A stretch of 64,000 nucleotides of DNA from Cristatella mucedo (GCA_009760855.2 WPIO01000010.1:1468501-1532500), one strand, 5' to 3'; numbered from the stretch's first letter, positions 11,626 through 24,925 are shown. The notes: generated by a model not told the origin, from the letters alone. Translations and numbers: made by a program.

Positions 11626-11740
11626 CTATATATATATATATACATATGTATATATATATATATATATATGGTAATATAAAGTATACATATATCTGTATAT
11701 ACATATATATCTGTATATATATATAGAGAGAGAGAGAGAG
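11626..11740. repeat. (TA)n and (GA)n microsatellite
   Basis: Alternating TA with GTATA interruptions from 11626 to 11725, followed by a short GA run. The Tyr/Ile-rich frames here are artefacts. Confidence 0.9.
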
Positions 11741-12165
11741 GAAGAGAGATGGATGGATAGGTAAACAGACCGATGAACCTTTAGGTTTTTTGATAGATAC
11801 ATAAACAAGCAGACATATGGATGGATATTTAACGGTGAAGATAGGCAGATATGCAGAGAGGCATATAACCAGATTGAATACAAAAAGAGATAGATAGCAA
11901 TGTCATTTTGACAAAAGCGTTAATGAAGTTCCACAGAAGAACTTGGTCTATATCCAGGTACTTTATAACTCCGTGCACGAAATGCAATAGGAAATTGTTA
12001 AAGACATGCAAGGTATCGTGCTTAGAGAAGCATGCAGAAGAGCACAAGTATCAGTCTCATGCCAGCATGCAAAAAGCGCACCGGACGATATTTGAGACCA
12101 ACAGTAATTAGGATCCGCGGTTGGTGTCACGCTGGGCTGTACTGATTATACTATACTGACTCGTG
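11741..12165. other. No gene seen
   Basis: AT-rich sequence with degenerate GATA/GGAT words near 11740-11830. Nothing else is recognised. Confidence 0.5.
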
Positions 12166-12169
12166 CACA

Positions 12170-12470
12170 GGTTAGCTGGAAAATGGCAGGGTTCCAGGTT
12201 TTCGGCGCATGCTGACTGATTTCCATTTAGTGTGAGAAATGACAAGGCAACAGAAGCCACTGGGAGCGAATGGTGCGAGAGCACGTGACTGGTGGAGCAA
12301 GAAGGTCGGATCGGTAGGCTGGTGCAAGCGCTTGACGTGACTTGACGAGCCAGAGAGAGAGGACCTTGAAGTCGATTTGTCGCTCGACAGGGAGCCAGCG
12401 AAGCTCAGACAGAAGCGGTGCGTGTCGTAGCTGCTAAGGTTGACCACGCGTTTGCCTCCAGTCGGCTGCG
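12170..12470 (-). mobile_element. Degenerate LINE reverse transcriptase C-terminal fragment, second subfamily
   Basis: On the minus strand, around 12430-12360, the reading HAPLLSELRWLPVERQIDFKV... corresponds to the ITPLLADLHWLPVKQRIDFKV segment of the LINE at 35885-37204, which is the C-terminal region of L2/CR1-type polymerases. Its divergence suggests a different, older subfamily. Confidence 0.65.
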
Positions 12471-12814
12471 ATTAAAGGCAATCACTCGGAGGTATGCTCC
12501 TAAGCAGAATGAAGGCCGACTTGACCTTGAAGGCGGCAATTAGCTGATCTATCAAAGAGTTATTTCCGCATTGCACAGACATAGAAAAAAAATTTGGATA
12601 GACAGCAGCTTAGCCCTGGGGTAAGGGTCTACTGCAAAGCTACCTAGGTCCTTAATTAGACTGCTGCCAAATCCTCAACAGCACAAGCTGTGGCGGGAGC
12701 CGCTCTTCTGCGGCTACAAACATAAAATTGGTTGTTGAATGAGTCAAATTTTACTTAAATTAAAGGAGAAAGTGCTGCACATCTTGCACTGCTATGAGAT
12801 CGCAGAAAGAGGTG

Positions 12815-13350
<536 letters not shown>

Positions 13351-13370
13351 GGGTAGCTTTTGCACCTGCA

Positions 13371-14290
13371 GAAGGCAAGCAATCGAGCACTCAGGGCTGA
13401 TCCTCAGCAATCTTCTAGCACTTAAATTAAAAATCAGCAAAACGTGTGACGAATTGATTTGGAGCTAAATTCTGATGACGTTCACGACCTCGGGGCGTTT
13501 CGGGTAGGAAGTTAACATATGATCTAAATACATGCCTTTGAACTATGCACACTTTTAGCAGTTCAAAGACGTGGTGACTTCTTATTCTACTTTAATTGCT
13601 TATATTTTCACATACCTTTTGCCATGAACATAACCTATTTCTCTCGTATACCACGCATCGATGGGTCAGGCATGCATTAACTCGTGGCATTTCGACGTCC
13701 GTGGGCGGTGGCTGAATGTGCTGAGTTGGCATGTAAATGGAAGCGGAATAGTTAATAATACGCGAGGGAGTTTCTGTAAGAGTTGCAATGGCCTGCAAAG
13801 TTTCATCATTCATGTGCTGTGCCAATTATTAAATAAACCGCTCATTAAAATTAACGCTTACTTACTTTTGGTGCAGAAGGTTGAGGAAATTTTTTTCTGA
13901 AAATCTAGTGACATCACGCCATTGTGAGGCTGCATTTCAAGCTGGGGTTTCATAGTTTGTTCATGTTTGCCTTGCTTTGCACTGAACATTAATATCAGAA
14001 TGATGATGGTGTTCTCCACCAAAGAAGAGGTGACAGCAATCGTCAAGACACGAGCGATTCATTCACGAGCGAGCCGTTGTTCTCAAGTTTATCAGCTGGA
14101 AATGACAGAAATTATAAGAAATGTCAGCCCATCTTGGATACTAGTGATATTTTCACATTTTAATGTAATGTAATGTATCTCCGTATGTAACTCCACAAAG
14201 CCATAAAGACAGTGCGGGTGTTACGCTAGAGGGTTTTGTGTAGCGCACTCACAGCCTAAGCAGCTTTCGGTACGCATTCGGTAGCCAACA
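13371..14290. other. No gene seen
   Basis: Short frames on both strands without recognisable motifs, codon bias or splice boundaries. Confidence 0.5.
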
Positions 14291-14349
14291 GACTTCGTCT
14301 CACACAACAAAGAGAAAGTGAGAAGCATAGTAGAGTCAGGAGAGCAGTC

Positions 14350-14640
14350 GAGGTAGTGAGTAGCATAGAAGTAGCACCTCAGGACCGCTGAAAAGGATGT
14401 GCCATAGTCGGCAGTAGGAGACTAGTTGTCGTTGCATGAGAATCGTGGAAGCGAGTTCCACAGTCTAGGACCTGCAGAGCTAAAGCTTCTGTCGTCAACG
14501 TCTTTAAGCGGAAGAATGAGCAGCTAGTTTATTGTCCACACAGGACCTGAGGGCGCAAAGAGGCTGAAACTGGTGCAGCAGTTCAGCTAGGTACGAAGGA
14601 GCCAAGCCGTGGCGGGCCTTGTGGGTCAGCAAACAACTTT
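14350..14640 (-). mobile_element. Possible degenerate LINE fragment
   Basis: On the minus strand, the part near 14460 reads like the WN-S-L-P motif that marks the C-terminus of L2/CR1-type polymerases. The 14560-14620 stretch resembles the leucine-rich portion just before it. There is no intact frame and the evidence is weak. Confidence 0.35.
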
Positions 14641-15450
14641 AAGCATGAGCGAAAGATTTTGTGGACGCTTTTTTGCAACTTACTTGGATTCAGCCTGCAA
14701 ACGGCAGGTGGCTTTTTTGAAAATGAATGGCATCATTTTAGGTAGCAGGTTATGGTTGCTATGGTCCACTCATGGGCACAGCCAGCGATCGTGGCCAAGT
14801 CTCATTGCTGCTCTCCCTAAACATACGCCTTCGTGCATTTACTGCCCAAAATTCTTTTACGTTATGGCCTTGTGCATTGTCGTTTGTTTATTTCCCAGTG
14901 CGGTTGTGACTTTCCATAATTAGTTCTTTATTCTGCTGACAATGCAACTGCCTCCTGTGGAAAGAGGCTTTGGAAACTAAAGGTCTATTCATTGCCGGTG
15001 CAGCAACCGCTTGTTAAGTAGAGCTTCTGAGAGCGTGTGGTCAAAAATACGCGTACACGACATATGATTAAGTCGAACTATTTTAGCACGACATCTAAAT
15101 GAGGGTAGCTGGGGCCAGAGCCGCCAGATCATAGTCGACTGTGCCGTACGCAGTATACAAAAACAACAGGTATTAAACTCGACGCTCTTGACGGAGAAAC
15201 GCTAAATAGACGAAACGCTATTGTACGCAGGCATAACGACGGTAATGGAACACTGCAGCACTGAAAGAGCGTCCGTTCCTTAAATACAAACGCACGTATC
15301 TATAGCAAAGAGTAGGCTATTCGATAGCCACCGAGAATGACTGGTTTCCAGCATCATCAGTAGCGTTCTCTCTCGAGCTGCCTAAAGCGTAAATCACTGT
15401 CTGGACCGAAAAGTAGAGCATGAATGATCTGCTGTTTAGACGAAGTACAG
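14641..15450. other. No gene seen
   Basis: Nothing recognised beyond a 104-codon frame at 14609-14923 without motifs. Confidence 0.45.
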
Positions 15451-15454
15451 TTTT

Positions 15455-16327
15455 ATACAATAATAATGATAATAATAATAATAATAATGCACTTGATAAA
15501 GCACCCTCACAGAACTCAATCTCTCTCTCTCTAGGCGCTTTACTTTTGGCGATTCGCTGCAAAGAGAAATGCAATTGAATGGTGAGTAATATCGTGCTTG
15601 ATAAACAAACAAAATGAATAACATGGTTAGGGGTGACATGCACAGGGTCAGAATGCAAATGTGGTTAATTGCAGCATGCACAGTGCCAGCCCGCACAAGT
15701 ACACGAAGGACGAATCACAGGGACCCACTAAATCATGTCCAAATAGGTGTTTATAATAGTATTAATTATATTATTATTAATATTATTGTTATACTTATTA
15801 TATTATATTAATAAATAAATAATATATATATAATAGGTTTTTAAATGTGGTCAGGTCAGGGGATGTTCTGACGCAGGTCGGGAGGGAGTTCAAGGCTTTG
15901 GGAGCATACGAACTAAATGCACGGTCTCGAAAGGGTTTGAGGTTCGTACGAGGTATTGGTAAACTGTTGGATTCCGAAAAGCGGGTGGTATGATGCTTGG
16001 CCTGGTGGGGGAGTTGATCTGAGAGATAGGCTGGAGCTAAATATTGAGGTGACCTGAAAGTGGGCGACTAAAGCTTGAAGACAATCCATTGCTTGACTGG
16101 TAGCCAGTGCAGGTCGGCGAGAAGTGGTGTGATGCGGCAACTGCGATGCTCGCGACAAACAAGCCTAGCTTCGGAGTTTTGCACCAGCTGTAATCGCCTG
16201 ATTGCACACGCCGGTAGGCCAGCAAGCAGTGAGTTACAGAAGTCAAGAAGAGATGTCATAAATGCACGGACCAACTTAGACGTGGCATCCTTATCTAAAC
16301 AAGCCCGAATTTTAGCTATGTTATATG
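15455..16327 (-). mobile_element. L2/CR1-like LINE 3' end, interrupted by AT-rich insertion
   Basis: The minus-strand copy runs from the KIW/ARACLDKD region of the polymerase C-terminus (near 16320) through the WNSLP-like segment and 3' UTR to the hairpin tail and ATT repeat at 15455-15490. An AT-rich insertion of about 90 bases (15751-15842) breaks it. It faces the plus-strand copy at 16465-17056. Confidence 0.85.
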
Positions 16328-16464
16328 TGGAAACCATGCACCTGTATGTAACCACCACCACGCTACCTGCAATCATGTTATGTTTGTTGACACTGTGCAC
16401 GTTACTACTGACTACTTGATCGTGTTTCCGGTACAACATATAAACAGTGCTTAGAAAGAGACTA

Positions 16465-17056
16465 CCACACCACACCACTTCTCGCCTACGTTCTCGCACT
16501 GGTTCCCACTCAAGCAACGCATCGACTTCAAGTGTTTGTCACTCACTTTCAGGTCTCTTCATTCTTTGGCTCCAGCCTACCTATCTGATCTATACCCCAC
16601 CAGGCTAAGCATCGTTCCGCCCGCTTCAAAATCTATCTGTTTAACTATACCTCGTACGAACCTCAAATCCTTAGGAGACCGCGAGTTCAGTTCGTACGCA
16701 CCCCAAGCCTGGAACTCACTCCCAATCTGCATCACGACATCTTCTCACTTGTCCACATTTAAAAAGAAATTAGAAACTCATATACTTACCACAGCATTTA
16801 TTAGGTCCCTGTGATTCGTCCTTTATGTGCTTACGCGAGCTGATACAGTTGCATGCTGTCACTGACCACATGTGCATGGTGATTCTGTGCTTGTCACTTC
16901 TAACCTATTCTAAGCTATTCTTGTTGTTTATTGAGCATGTTGCTACTAACTAATTGATCTTGCTTCCTTTGCAGATTTGAAAGCGCCCGGAAAAGATTGA
17001 GTTCTCCGAGGGCGCTCTGTTGAATGTATTGTTAATATTATTATCATTATTATTTT
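16465..17056 (+). mobile_element. L2/CR1-like LINE 3' end
   Basis: Plus-strand fragment starting in the CACCACTTCTCGCC segment of the polymerase C-terminus. It reads SLTFRSLHSLAPAYLSDLYP..., then the WNSLP motif and 3' UTR, and ends with the GCGC...GGGCGCT hairpin and ATT repeats. A frame of 92 codons (16536-16814) is still open. A short extra tail-like piece lies just upstream (16360-16460). Confidence 0.85.
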
Positions 17057-17424
17057 AGCCTCACCAGGGGCTGCGTTTTCAGCATTTACCTGGTCCGCTT
17101 CTCAGACCTAGAAGAGTAAAACAATGCAAAAAGTTACAGCTCCACGGTTTAGAGCCCGCGACCGTTCCGTACATGGAAAAATGTTGCCTCCATTGAACTA
17201 TTTTGCTGTTTTTCTTACGTCGCTTCACCCGAAATCGCACTAATGGTCTCTTTTTACGTTCTGTACGTCACGAGGAGTCATTGAGACCCTAAGGGATACC
17301 GACAAATAATTGAGAACAATTGTAGTATAACGTGGCTGTACTGCCGTTTCTAATCTGTACTTTTTCGCTGAAGATTTGTTTCGTTAGTGGCAATGATGCC
17401 AGCAATATAAGACTTTGAAAACAA
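17057..17424. other. No gene seen
   Basis: Unrecognised sequence between a LINE end and a SINE. Confidence 0.5.
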
Positions 17425-17600
17425 AATACTAGCTGATGTAGAAGCTTCTTTTTGTATGGCAACAAACGAGCCTTTATGGCTATCATTTATCAGCACCGCT
17501 TGCAGTGGTGATACAGGGTCGACCAATGCAAAATGCAAACCCTACGACCTCAGGACCGTGAAAAGCAACCACCTTAACCGGTGTGCCATTACCCTGTGGC
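17425..17600 (-). mobile_element. tRNA-headed SINE (family B), diverged
   Basis: Minus-strand copy with the CACTGCAAGCGGTGCTGATA body and a decayed head and B box (GGGTTTGCATTTTGC). A 9-10 base duplication disturbs the head. Confidence 0.75.
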
Positions 17601-17869
17601 AAGGCAGAACTGACGCTTCGCCAATATTTGAAGTTACGAGTGGCTACTATAATCTAAAGCTGCCATGTTCTTTCTGTCCAAAGTCCAAAGCAGAAGCTCA
17701 AAATTAAAAGACCTCAAAAGTGCACTCGTACAGTGACTTGACGGTATTTCCTCCTAAAACTTTGCTTTGAGGTTTTGCTGAGAGCATTTTTCTCCTGCAA
17801 ATAGCTACATAAATACAATAGTTGCACTAAGAAAACACTCGCGAGAATATCAAGTGTTTGCTTGGGTGG

Positions 17870-18672
17870 CACACCCTTATATACTAAATCTCATACGAGG
17901 ACTCAGAAAGTAGCAAATGCGTTAGCCTAAAAGTGCTTTGCTTACTACATACGTCGCCTCATTCTGTGGATTATCTTTTCCAAAGGAGCTGCTTAGAAGT
18001 GCTTCGGTGTCTTGGCATGCGACTGATAGGCTACCCTTTGGCCAACAGACAAGGATGCGAGTCTATTGATACTCCTGGCTGGACAGTTAGCCTTTCTGAA
18101 AAACCGATATCCTCTCTGTTGCAAGACCTTAGCGTCAAAATGCTAATACGTATGAACCTCATATGAAGGACTGTCACGCTTTTCCGAAACAGAAACTTTT
18201 GCCAGGAATGTGAAAATGCACTGCAGTAAATTAGGTGCTCAAATTGTCATTCATTTACACAATTGTTACATGAAAAACTCAGCATGCACTGTTCAACATA
18301 TCCCATTAGATGATGAATGATAGGAATTCTAAAGTCGACCGGATTCCAACCGTCTGCTACCGGAAATAACCAAAACCAAGCACCGCAGACTTTACATAAG
18401 GATCCTTTAAGAATGCAGGGTATCTTTGGTGAACGGGATTCACTTTCAGCAAGCGACTACCAGGAAAGATGTTCGTTGGTGCTGATAAAACCACCAACAG
18501 GCTGGGACGTAATGATGGTAGCTATGAGCGATAGAATGCCGATTGCAGTTTTCATCAACGGCTTCATCGAGTTCTGAATGGCATAATAAGCATGCCGCCT
18601 GGAATGCACTTTATAGAGACTCTACCGGGTTGAAAATTGACCGCGACTTAGTCTTTTGTTGGGCAACTCATT
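17870..18672 (-). repeat. Duplicated 3' flank of paralogous gene 1
   Basis: Counterpart of 745-1581, with blocks in the same order. No clear AATAAA is conserved. An ATTAAA overlaps the stop codon at 18676-18671. Confidence 0.75.
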
Positions 18673-21600
18673 TTAATGTAGATCAATATTCCTAAGCGCA
18701 TCGATCGCCGGTATGTCACAATACATTGGAATCAGGTGATTTGCAACAGCTATTCCAGCAAGGTAAACCCCACCAACGGCAGCTGAGGCTGCAGCAGCCA
18801 CACCAGCAGCTGAAAGCACAACGTGATGCCAGTCAATGAAGCTGTCCCCTGCCGAACATTTGTGAATTTTAACCGGCTGCCAAATGCTGCTGCTCCGTGG
18901 TACTTTCGACTGTGTCACGTGATGGAGCAAAAGTCTGACGGGCTTTCCAGTCGTGAGCTTGCCATCCCTAGTTAGCAACAGCGGTCTCTTGATACACACT
19001 TGCAACAAACGTTCTCTCGCCACAATTGGGACTGCTTTTGCGGATGTCTCGTCCAGTCTATCAAATTGCTGTAGTTTTACTGCTGATTTCGCTGGAACAC
19101 CTACCGTTAGGCTAGACCCTATTGCAGTAGCAGAGATTTCATGATCGTTCGCTAATCTACCAGCGACTAATCGTCCAGCCGAGGGTTTGCCCTCGATTTG
19201 AGTTTGGGTCGTGACCACCCTTGCCAAGCTCACCTTCATACCCACGGATGTAGTGTTGTTGTCCATCCCTACCATGCTGCTTGCGCTGGTTGACCTATCT
19301 TGTGTGCGTTTCAAAGAGCCGCTAGCCAATCTATCTGTATGAGCCGCTCCGGTAATAATTGCAGCCTCATGCTCTGGCTGACCGTTGTCCCACTCTGTCG
19401 ATACAGCCAACTCAGCTCGTTTCGCCCGGGCAGCAGTGATAGTGTCCGGTGATATGTATGATTGAGTCTGCATGGTGGTCTCTTCTCTGCTCTCTGCTTG
19501 TAGGAGGATACTGTAGCTGTGGTTGTGTTGAGCACCTAGTTGTTGACGACCGCCTGGCAAAGCTCTGGCTTGAACTGCTGCCTCTGATGGCACCTTAGTC
19601 TTAGTCTGATTGTCTTTAGTGGAGGGTACGTTAGCCGTGGTTTCTAGAAGTGTTGTTGCATTGAAGCGAAGAGAGTCAACTATTTGGCCTTGAGTTTCTA
19701 TTAGCTTGTCAATGACGCTTACTGACTTGACTTGCACGTCCTTGGTTGCCACTGCTCGCATGTCGGCTACAGTAAGCGGATCCTTGGCCTGGACCATAGG
19801 CATGCTGTTTGGAATAAATTTACTGAGTTGATCCTCCATCGCTACTCTGGACGTGCCATCCGCCACAATTCTCTTATCTGCTGAATTAGAGACCTTCAGA
19901 TTACCTAAGTCACTATATTCTGTTGGGACACCACTAACCTCCACCCGACCTTTAGCGTCAGCAGTGGCTTCGGTGGCTCTCGGCAGAGAGGTTTCTTTGG
20001 TAGGCTTCACTGGATCCAGCGGCTTTTGAGCAGCCCCGGCAAATCTCTTTACTTGTATCACCGATTCCTGGCCGGACGTGACTTTTTCTGTGCTCTTCTT
20101 GGGCAAGCTGATGGCTGGCTGAAGTCCAAGGCCACGACCAGCTGAAACTCTTGCTGCCGTACTGGCTTCAGTTTCTGTTACTTGGCGGTTGGCATCCACG
20201 TGGGCAGTCGGCTGCCCGTGGGTAGCATTCACTTTTGATGGTGCGGAAAAGACATTCCCAGTAACGCCACCTGTCCGGTCGATCATGCCGTCTGACCACG
20301 AATTTGGTTGTACGGGGCTAGATGGGCCGATGTCAGCGGCTACTCTTTTGATTGGGAGAGAACCATCTGCTGTAACCCGATTTACCTCTTTCTCGGTGCT
20401 AATAGCATTAGAGACGGTCACACCATCTTTAATTCGAGTGGTAAGAATTGGATGAAGACTTTTTGTAATTGCATTGTTGATGATCACTGGAGCAGCGACT
20501 CCTTCGTCATTGTGGGCTGCAATAACCGTCTCGTCACGATCTGGGGTTCTGCTGACTACACCGGATGGCTGGATTGGAGGCCTGCTCTTTATACTAGTAG
20601 ATGTGATGCTTTCTACTGCACTTATACTCATATTCCTCGTATTTTTAAGTGCGCCGAGCACGTCGGTCACATCAGCAACAGTCTCAGCTGGTCTCGTCGA
20701 GGGTGAAAATACTACAGCCATCTTAGTGGTTGGGTTGAGAATTGATGTACCGGCGCTCGTCTCACGTTGTGTTGGTGCACTGGCACCTGCTGCTGGCCGA
20801 CTTGATTTTGGGTTGTCAATTGATGGTAACGGAGCGATTTTAGCATCTGTATTCGTGACTGACTCTTTCCGACTTGGAGCCTTTTCAGAGTCTGTACTGA
20901 TAGCTGATTTGTCAAGAGTTGTCTCATGTTTTATTGATGCGCTGTTACCTAATGCTGGACGACTAGCAGCTGGTCCAGTTGAGGATGGACTCGATGCAGC
21001 CTTTGTGACTTCACTTGCCGACGATAAATCATTATTTGTCTTCTCGGTGACTTTGCTGGCTGCTGATGCACTAAGACTAGCTTGCGATATCTGTGTTTTT
21101 TGGGCAGCTGAAGCTGGAAGACTTGTTGCTGGTTTTGTAACTGACGAAGTAGGAGAACGTTTTGTGGCTTCCGTCGGGGCCGATGCCGACTGACTTTTTT
21201 CTGCCTCGATGGCATCTCTAGCAGTTGGTCCAGCGAGGCTTACTTCTGGCTTCGTCAGTTTGCTCACCGAAGAATCTGGCAAAATTGCATAATTCTTGCT
21301 TACAGCTGCATTCGTCACCTTATTTACGTTTTCACTCGTGGCCGAAGCTGGCTCACTCGAAATCGGCTTCGAAGCTTCGCTGCCACGTGAACAAGCAATG
21401 CTGACTTTGGGTTTGGCCACCATACTGGTAGCTGGTTCTGACAAACTCTGGATAGGCTCGGTGGTACATGGACTCGGAGGAGCACCTTTGCCTTCCCTTG
21501 TAGCAAATATTGGCAGATTTTCATCCAGCTTCCTGGCTTCACTGATGGCTGGTGCAGCCAGACTGGTTTCGGGTGTGGCTGCTTCACTGTCAGTGGACTC

Positions 21601-23999
21601 TTTCGATCGAGCATTTGGCACGGATGCTGAAAGACTGCCTGCAGCTTCTGAGATTGCACTAATGGCTGACGCTTGGCAAATTGGTATGTTTGAGAGTTCA
21701 TTGTTCGTTTTGATGGCTAGTCCTGCTTCAGGTTGTATTGCGGTGCTGGTGGCTAATGCTAGCAGATTTGGAGAAGGTTTATCTGCTAAGGGACTCGAAC
21801 GGCCAACTGTGACTGTACTTGTGGTCGAAGCTGGCTGACTAGGAGCCGGCTTTGTAGCGTCGCTGGCTGCTGACGGATCCTGAACAGGTACTGGCTGAAG
21901 AGCGATCCTGTTTTCTGCTACAGAAAGACTTGAAGATTGTTTGGTAACTGGCTGACTAGTACCACTGCCTTTGGTACCATCGTACGAGGTTGATGCTGGT
22001 TGACTAGGAAGCTGTTTTGAAACTAGGGCTGATTCGACTGACCTAGCAAGACTTGCTTCCGATTTCTTTTCAGGACTCGTTTGTGATGTCAGAAGAATTG
22101 CTCGTGGCTCGACAGCTGATGGACTCTGAGCACTTTTCGTGCCTTCATTGGAGGCAGAAGCTGCTTGATCTGGAACACACTTTGAGTCTGTGCTGCTGGC
22201 CAGTTTAGCAATGCTATCGGATACACGTTTTGCTGCTGAATTGATGTCTGATGCTGGCAGAATTGGTGAAGGTTTGGAAACGGGTTGCTTTATTGCATTC
22301 TCTGTGACATCGTTCATGGCTGAAACTGGCAGTTTTGGAACCAGCTTGGCTAAGCCACTGCCACCCGATACAGCGAGGCCAGCATCAGGCTCGACGGATG
22401 AGCCGGTGGCCAAGCCTGGCGATCTGGAATCACGATTGGTCTCTTGTGGAATGGCAGCAGCTTTTGTGACGTCGCTCATTTCGAATACTAGATGATTGCG
22501 AGTCAGCGCGTTAAATTCGCTACTTGCTGATACAGTCAGATTATTTTTAGCATTTATTGGTGGGCTGGCTGTTGGACCGGATTCGCCTGCTGGTGTATTC
22601 CAAGCAAGCCTCACAAAGTCGATTGGGGTAACACTATGATCTTTTGTTGCAACCGATACGGGTATGTTTTGATTGAGCAGAAGGTCTTTGATAAAGCCCT
22701 CCGGGGGCTCCCTAGTATTCAATGCAGGGATAGCTGCGAACTGGTTCGAAAATAGCCCCACCGTGATTTCAGAATGAACTTTCTGGATTGGCGCTGGATT
22801 GTCCTTTGTTAGTCCAAGAACATTATTCAGCAGACCTGCGAACGAATTATCCGTGAGAGCAACAGTAATCATTTCATGCGATGACAATGTATCCCTGGTA
22901 GAAACCTCCGTGGTTGGCTGAGCACGTGCACTGGTCATTCCGTCTGATGAGGTCATTCGTGGTCCATCTTCAGGCAAACTTGACAGAGCCATGGCGGCAG
23001 CAGTGACGGTTATTATAGCTTCGCGGTCGGTACCCGATTTTGGCAGCTTGGCACTCAGTGGAATCCCGACAGAAGTGCTGTCCTTATCTAGGCGTACAGG
23101 GTCGACGACAGTCGGAGCCAGGCTTGCTTGGAGCAGGTTTTTTGCAGTGCCAATACCCCGATTTCCATCGTCAGCAACACGGGCTGCGTAGCTGAAGTCG
23201 CCAGCACGAGCTTCACCCCGCGGCGCACTACCGCTTGTTCGCTCGCTACTGTACGCACCGCTTTCAACTGAGAGTATGGCACCGCTGGGTGATATAGACA
23301 AGGGCATCAGCGCTTGATCTATTCCCGGCACTTCGGCGTTTGGTTGCATCTGCAAGGGTGCTGCTGTCGCTGCTGCATTTCCTGCACGTGCCGGCTGGCC
23401 ACTGACGAGGCGGGCAGCTCCGTCGCGAGTAGCGATTTCGTCTTCTGGGCTGTTGCTCTCACTATTCAGCGGCTGCTTTTCCTTGGGTTCGGTTCCCGCG
23501 AGCACATGAATTCCCGTGCTGCTTTGACGCTTTGTGTCAGCGGCCTTGACTGCAGTAGCCAGAATACTTGCACCGGCACTGTTGATGCCGCCGGCTGTGG
23601 TTTCAGTAATGGCTCGAGCACCTTTGCTTCTATCTTTTGAGAGATTGTTGGCTATGCTGATGGCACCAATGCCAAGGCTGGCGTGGACGGAATCACCGCC
23701 GACCGTGACAGAGCTCTCATCACGTACGTTAGACTCACTTGCATCGGTCGTGTCGCCGAGTGAGCTCGTATCTGCTGTTGTGCTTGTGTCAGCAATCGTA
23801 GTTCTACCTTCTTCACTGGTGCTGCTCGTATCTTGGGCTTTAGTGGTGCCGGTACTGCTAGTCGTTGTCGTCTGTGTCTTGCTACCAGTAACCTGGCTGT
23901 GCTTACTAAACTCCAGCATCTTTGCAGGACTTTTTGAGCCTGCAGCAAAGGTGCCAGGATTTTCTTGAACCAGACTTCGGGGTCCAAATGTACCAATTG
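18673..23999 (-). CDS. Gene 1 terminal exon: giant Ser/Thr/Ala/Pro-rich protein with C-terminal membrane-like segment
   Basis: The frame is uninterrupted for 1774 codons from an inferred acceptor to a TAA. The acceptor TCTTTTCGTTAACAG ends at 24000, and the frame is open for 26 codons before the first ATG (23919). The exon needs one base from upstream, which is what the exon ending at 33703 supplies. Roughly the first 1200 residues are low-complexity and Ser/Thr/Ala/Pro-rich, with degenerate repeats such as SQPAS and KP.S.LPAS.TS plus 'ATKP/EVTK' units. The last ~555 residues are collinear with the gene 2 exon. Shared features include a GRQQLGAQHNH block, RTQDRSTSASSM, SLARVVTTQT.IEGKPSAG, KRPLLLTRDG, PRSSSIW, IDWH, an Ala/Gly/Val-rich segment of about 25 residues and the terminal ALRNIDLH. 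No signal peptide is visible in this exon. Composition suggests a heavily O-glycosylated or disordered, membrane-attached protein, but that is inference. Confidence 0.8.
20373..20376 (-). other. In-phase internal AG at the site used as the gene 2 acceptor
   Basis: At the position homologous to the gene 2 acceptor, gene 1 reads GGTTACAG|CAGATGG, which keeps the AG and the same codon phase inside the open frame. If used, it would skip about 3.6 kb of coding sequence and give a short form similar to gene 2. The polypyrimidine tract is poor here. Confidence 0.4.
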
Positions 24000-24112
24000 C
24001 TGTTAACGAAAAGAAGAGAAAAGATTAAAATTGTAACGGAGTCAGAAATTCTTATGCACACGGAGGTGCTTGGTCATGAACTCCATCACCTCAAGCTCGC
24101 GACATTGTATAT

Positions 24113-24284
24113 ACTAGCTGATTCAACAGCTTATTTTTTATAGTGGCAGAAGATCCATTAGGGCTATGACCGCCGCTCTTAAAGCGGCAATACAGGATCG
24201 CTCACCACAGGATTCAAACCCACGACCTTAGGATCGAGGTCATGAAAAGCAACCGCATTGCCTATTGAGCCATCACGGCTCGGT
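24113..24284 (-). mobile_element. tRNA-headed SINE (family B)
   Basis: Minus-strand copy with the head GAGCCGTGATGGCTCA, the B-box-like GGGTTTGAATCC, the body and the TGAATCAGCTAG 3' end. Confidence 0.85.
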
Positions 24285-24744
24285 TATGCTGCATTTTTCC
24301 AGTCACCTGACTAGCCTACGTTGCTTGCTCATCGCCGATGGTTTCTACTGCATGTGAGCACCCTTCCCAAACGCCTCTCAGACACAATGTAGCTCTGATG
24401 GCACGGCACTCACTAGATCCTATCTAGATAGATAGAAAGAAATGCGTGCAAGACAGTGAGCAATTCTATACTAATTGAAATGTTTTTTACTTTGTCTCGT
24501 TCCACTGCCGACTTTTACTAAATTCCAGCACTATCCCTTCTTCACCCATAATATAACAGTGCCATCAAACTCGACATCTAACACAGCACAAAACAGCAGG
24601 GGCTACACTTAAGTCCATTAACTTCTATTTTGACTATTCCCGTATCCTCAAACGAATGGAGAACGTTTCTTCTTTGTGTTATCAAAGCTTGAAACAAGTG
24701 AGAGTGGATCTTTTTGGAAAGATAGCCAGTCCCCTTTGAATGGT

Positions 24745-24925
24745 CTCTTATAGCCCATTAGGTGAAATGCTCGCTACTCATGACCGATGTCGTGGGTTCA
24801 AATCCTGCAGCGGGCTTTCCTTTACTGCCAACTGCAAGCGGCTTAAGGAGACAGCTTAAGGAGCTTGACAACCGTTAAGGCTCTGCTGCTGCAGCATAAT
24901 TGAGGCCGTTAAATTGGCTGCTTTT
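24745..24925 (+). mobile_element. tRNA-headed SINE (family B), diverged
   Basis: Plus-strand copy with B box GGGTTCAAATCC and the CAACTGCAAGCGG body. A small internal duplication of GGAGACAGCTTAAGGAG-like sequence is present. Confidence 0.75.

Noticed and set aside
20474-23968. Plus-strand frames up to 239 codons opposite the gene 1 terminal exon
   Set aside because: Antisense shadows created by the Ser/Ala/Thr-rich codon pattern.
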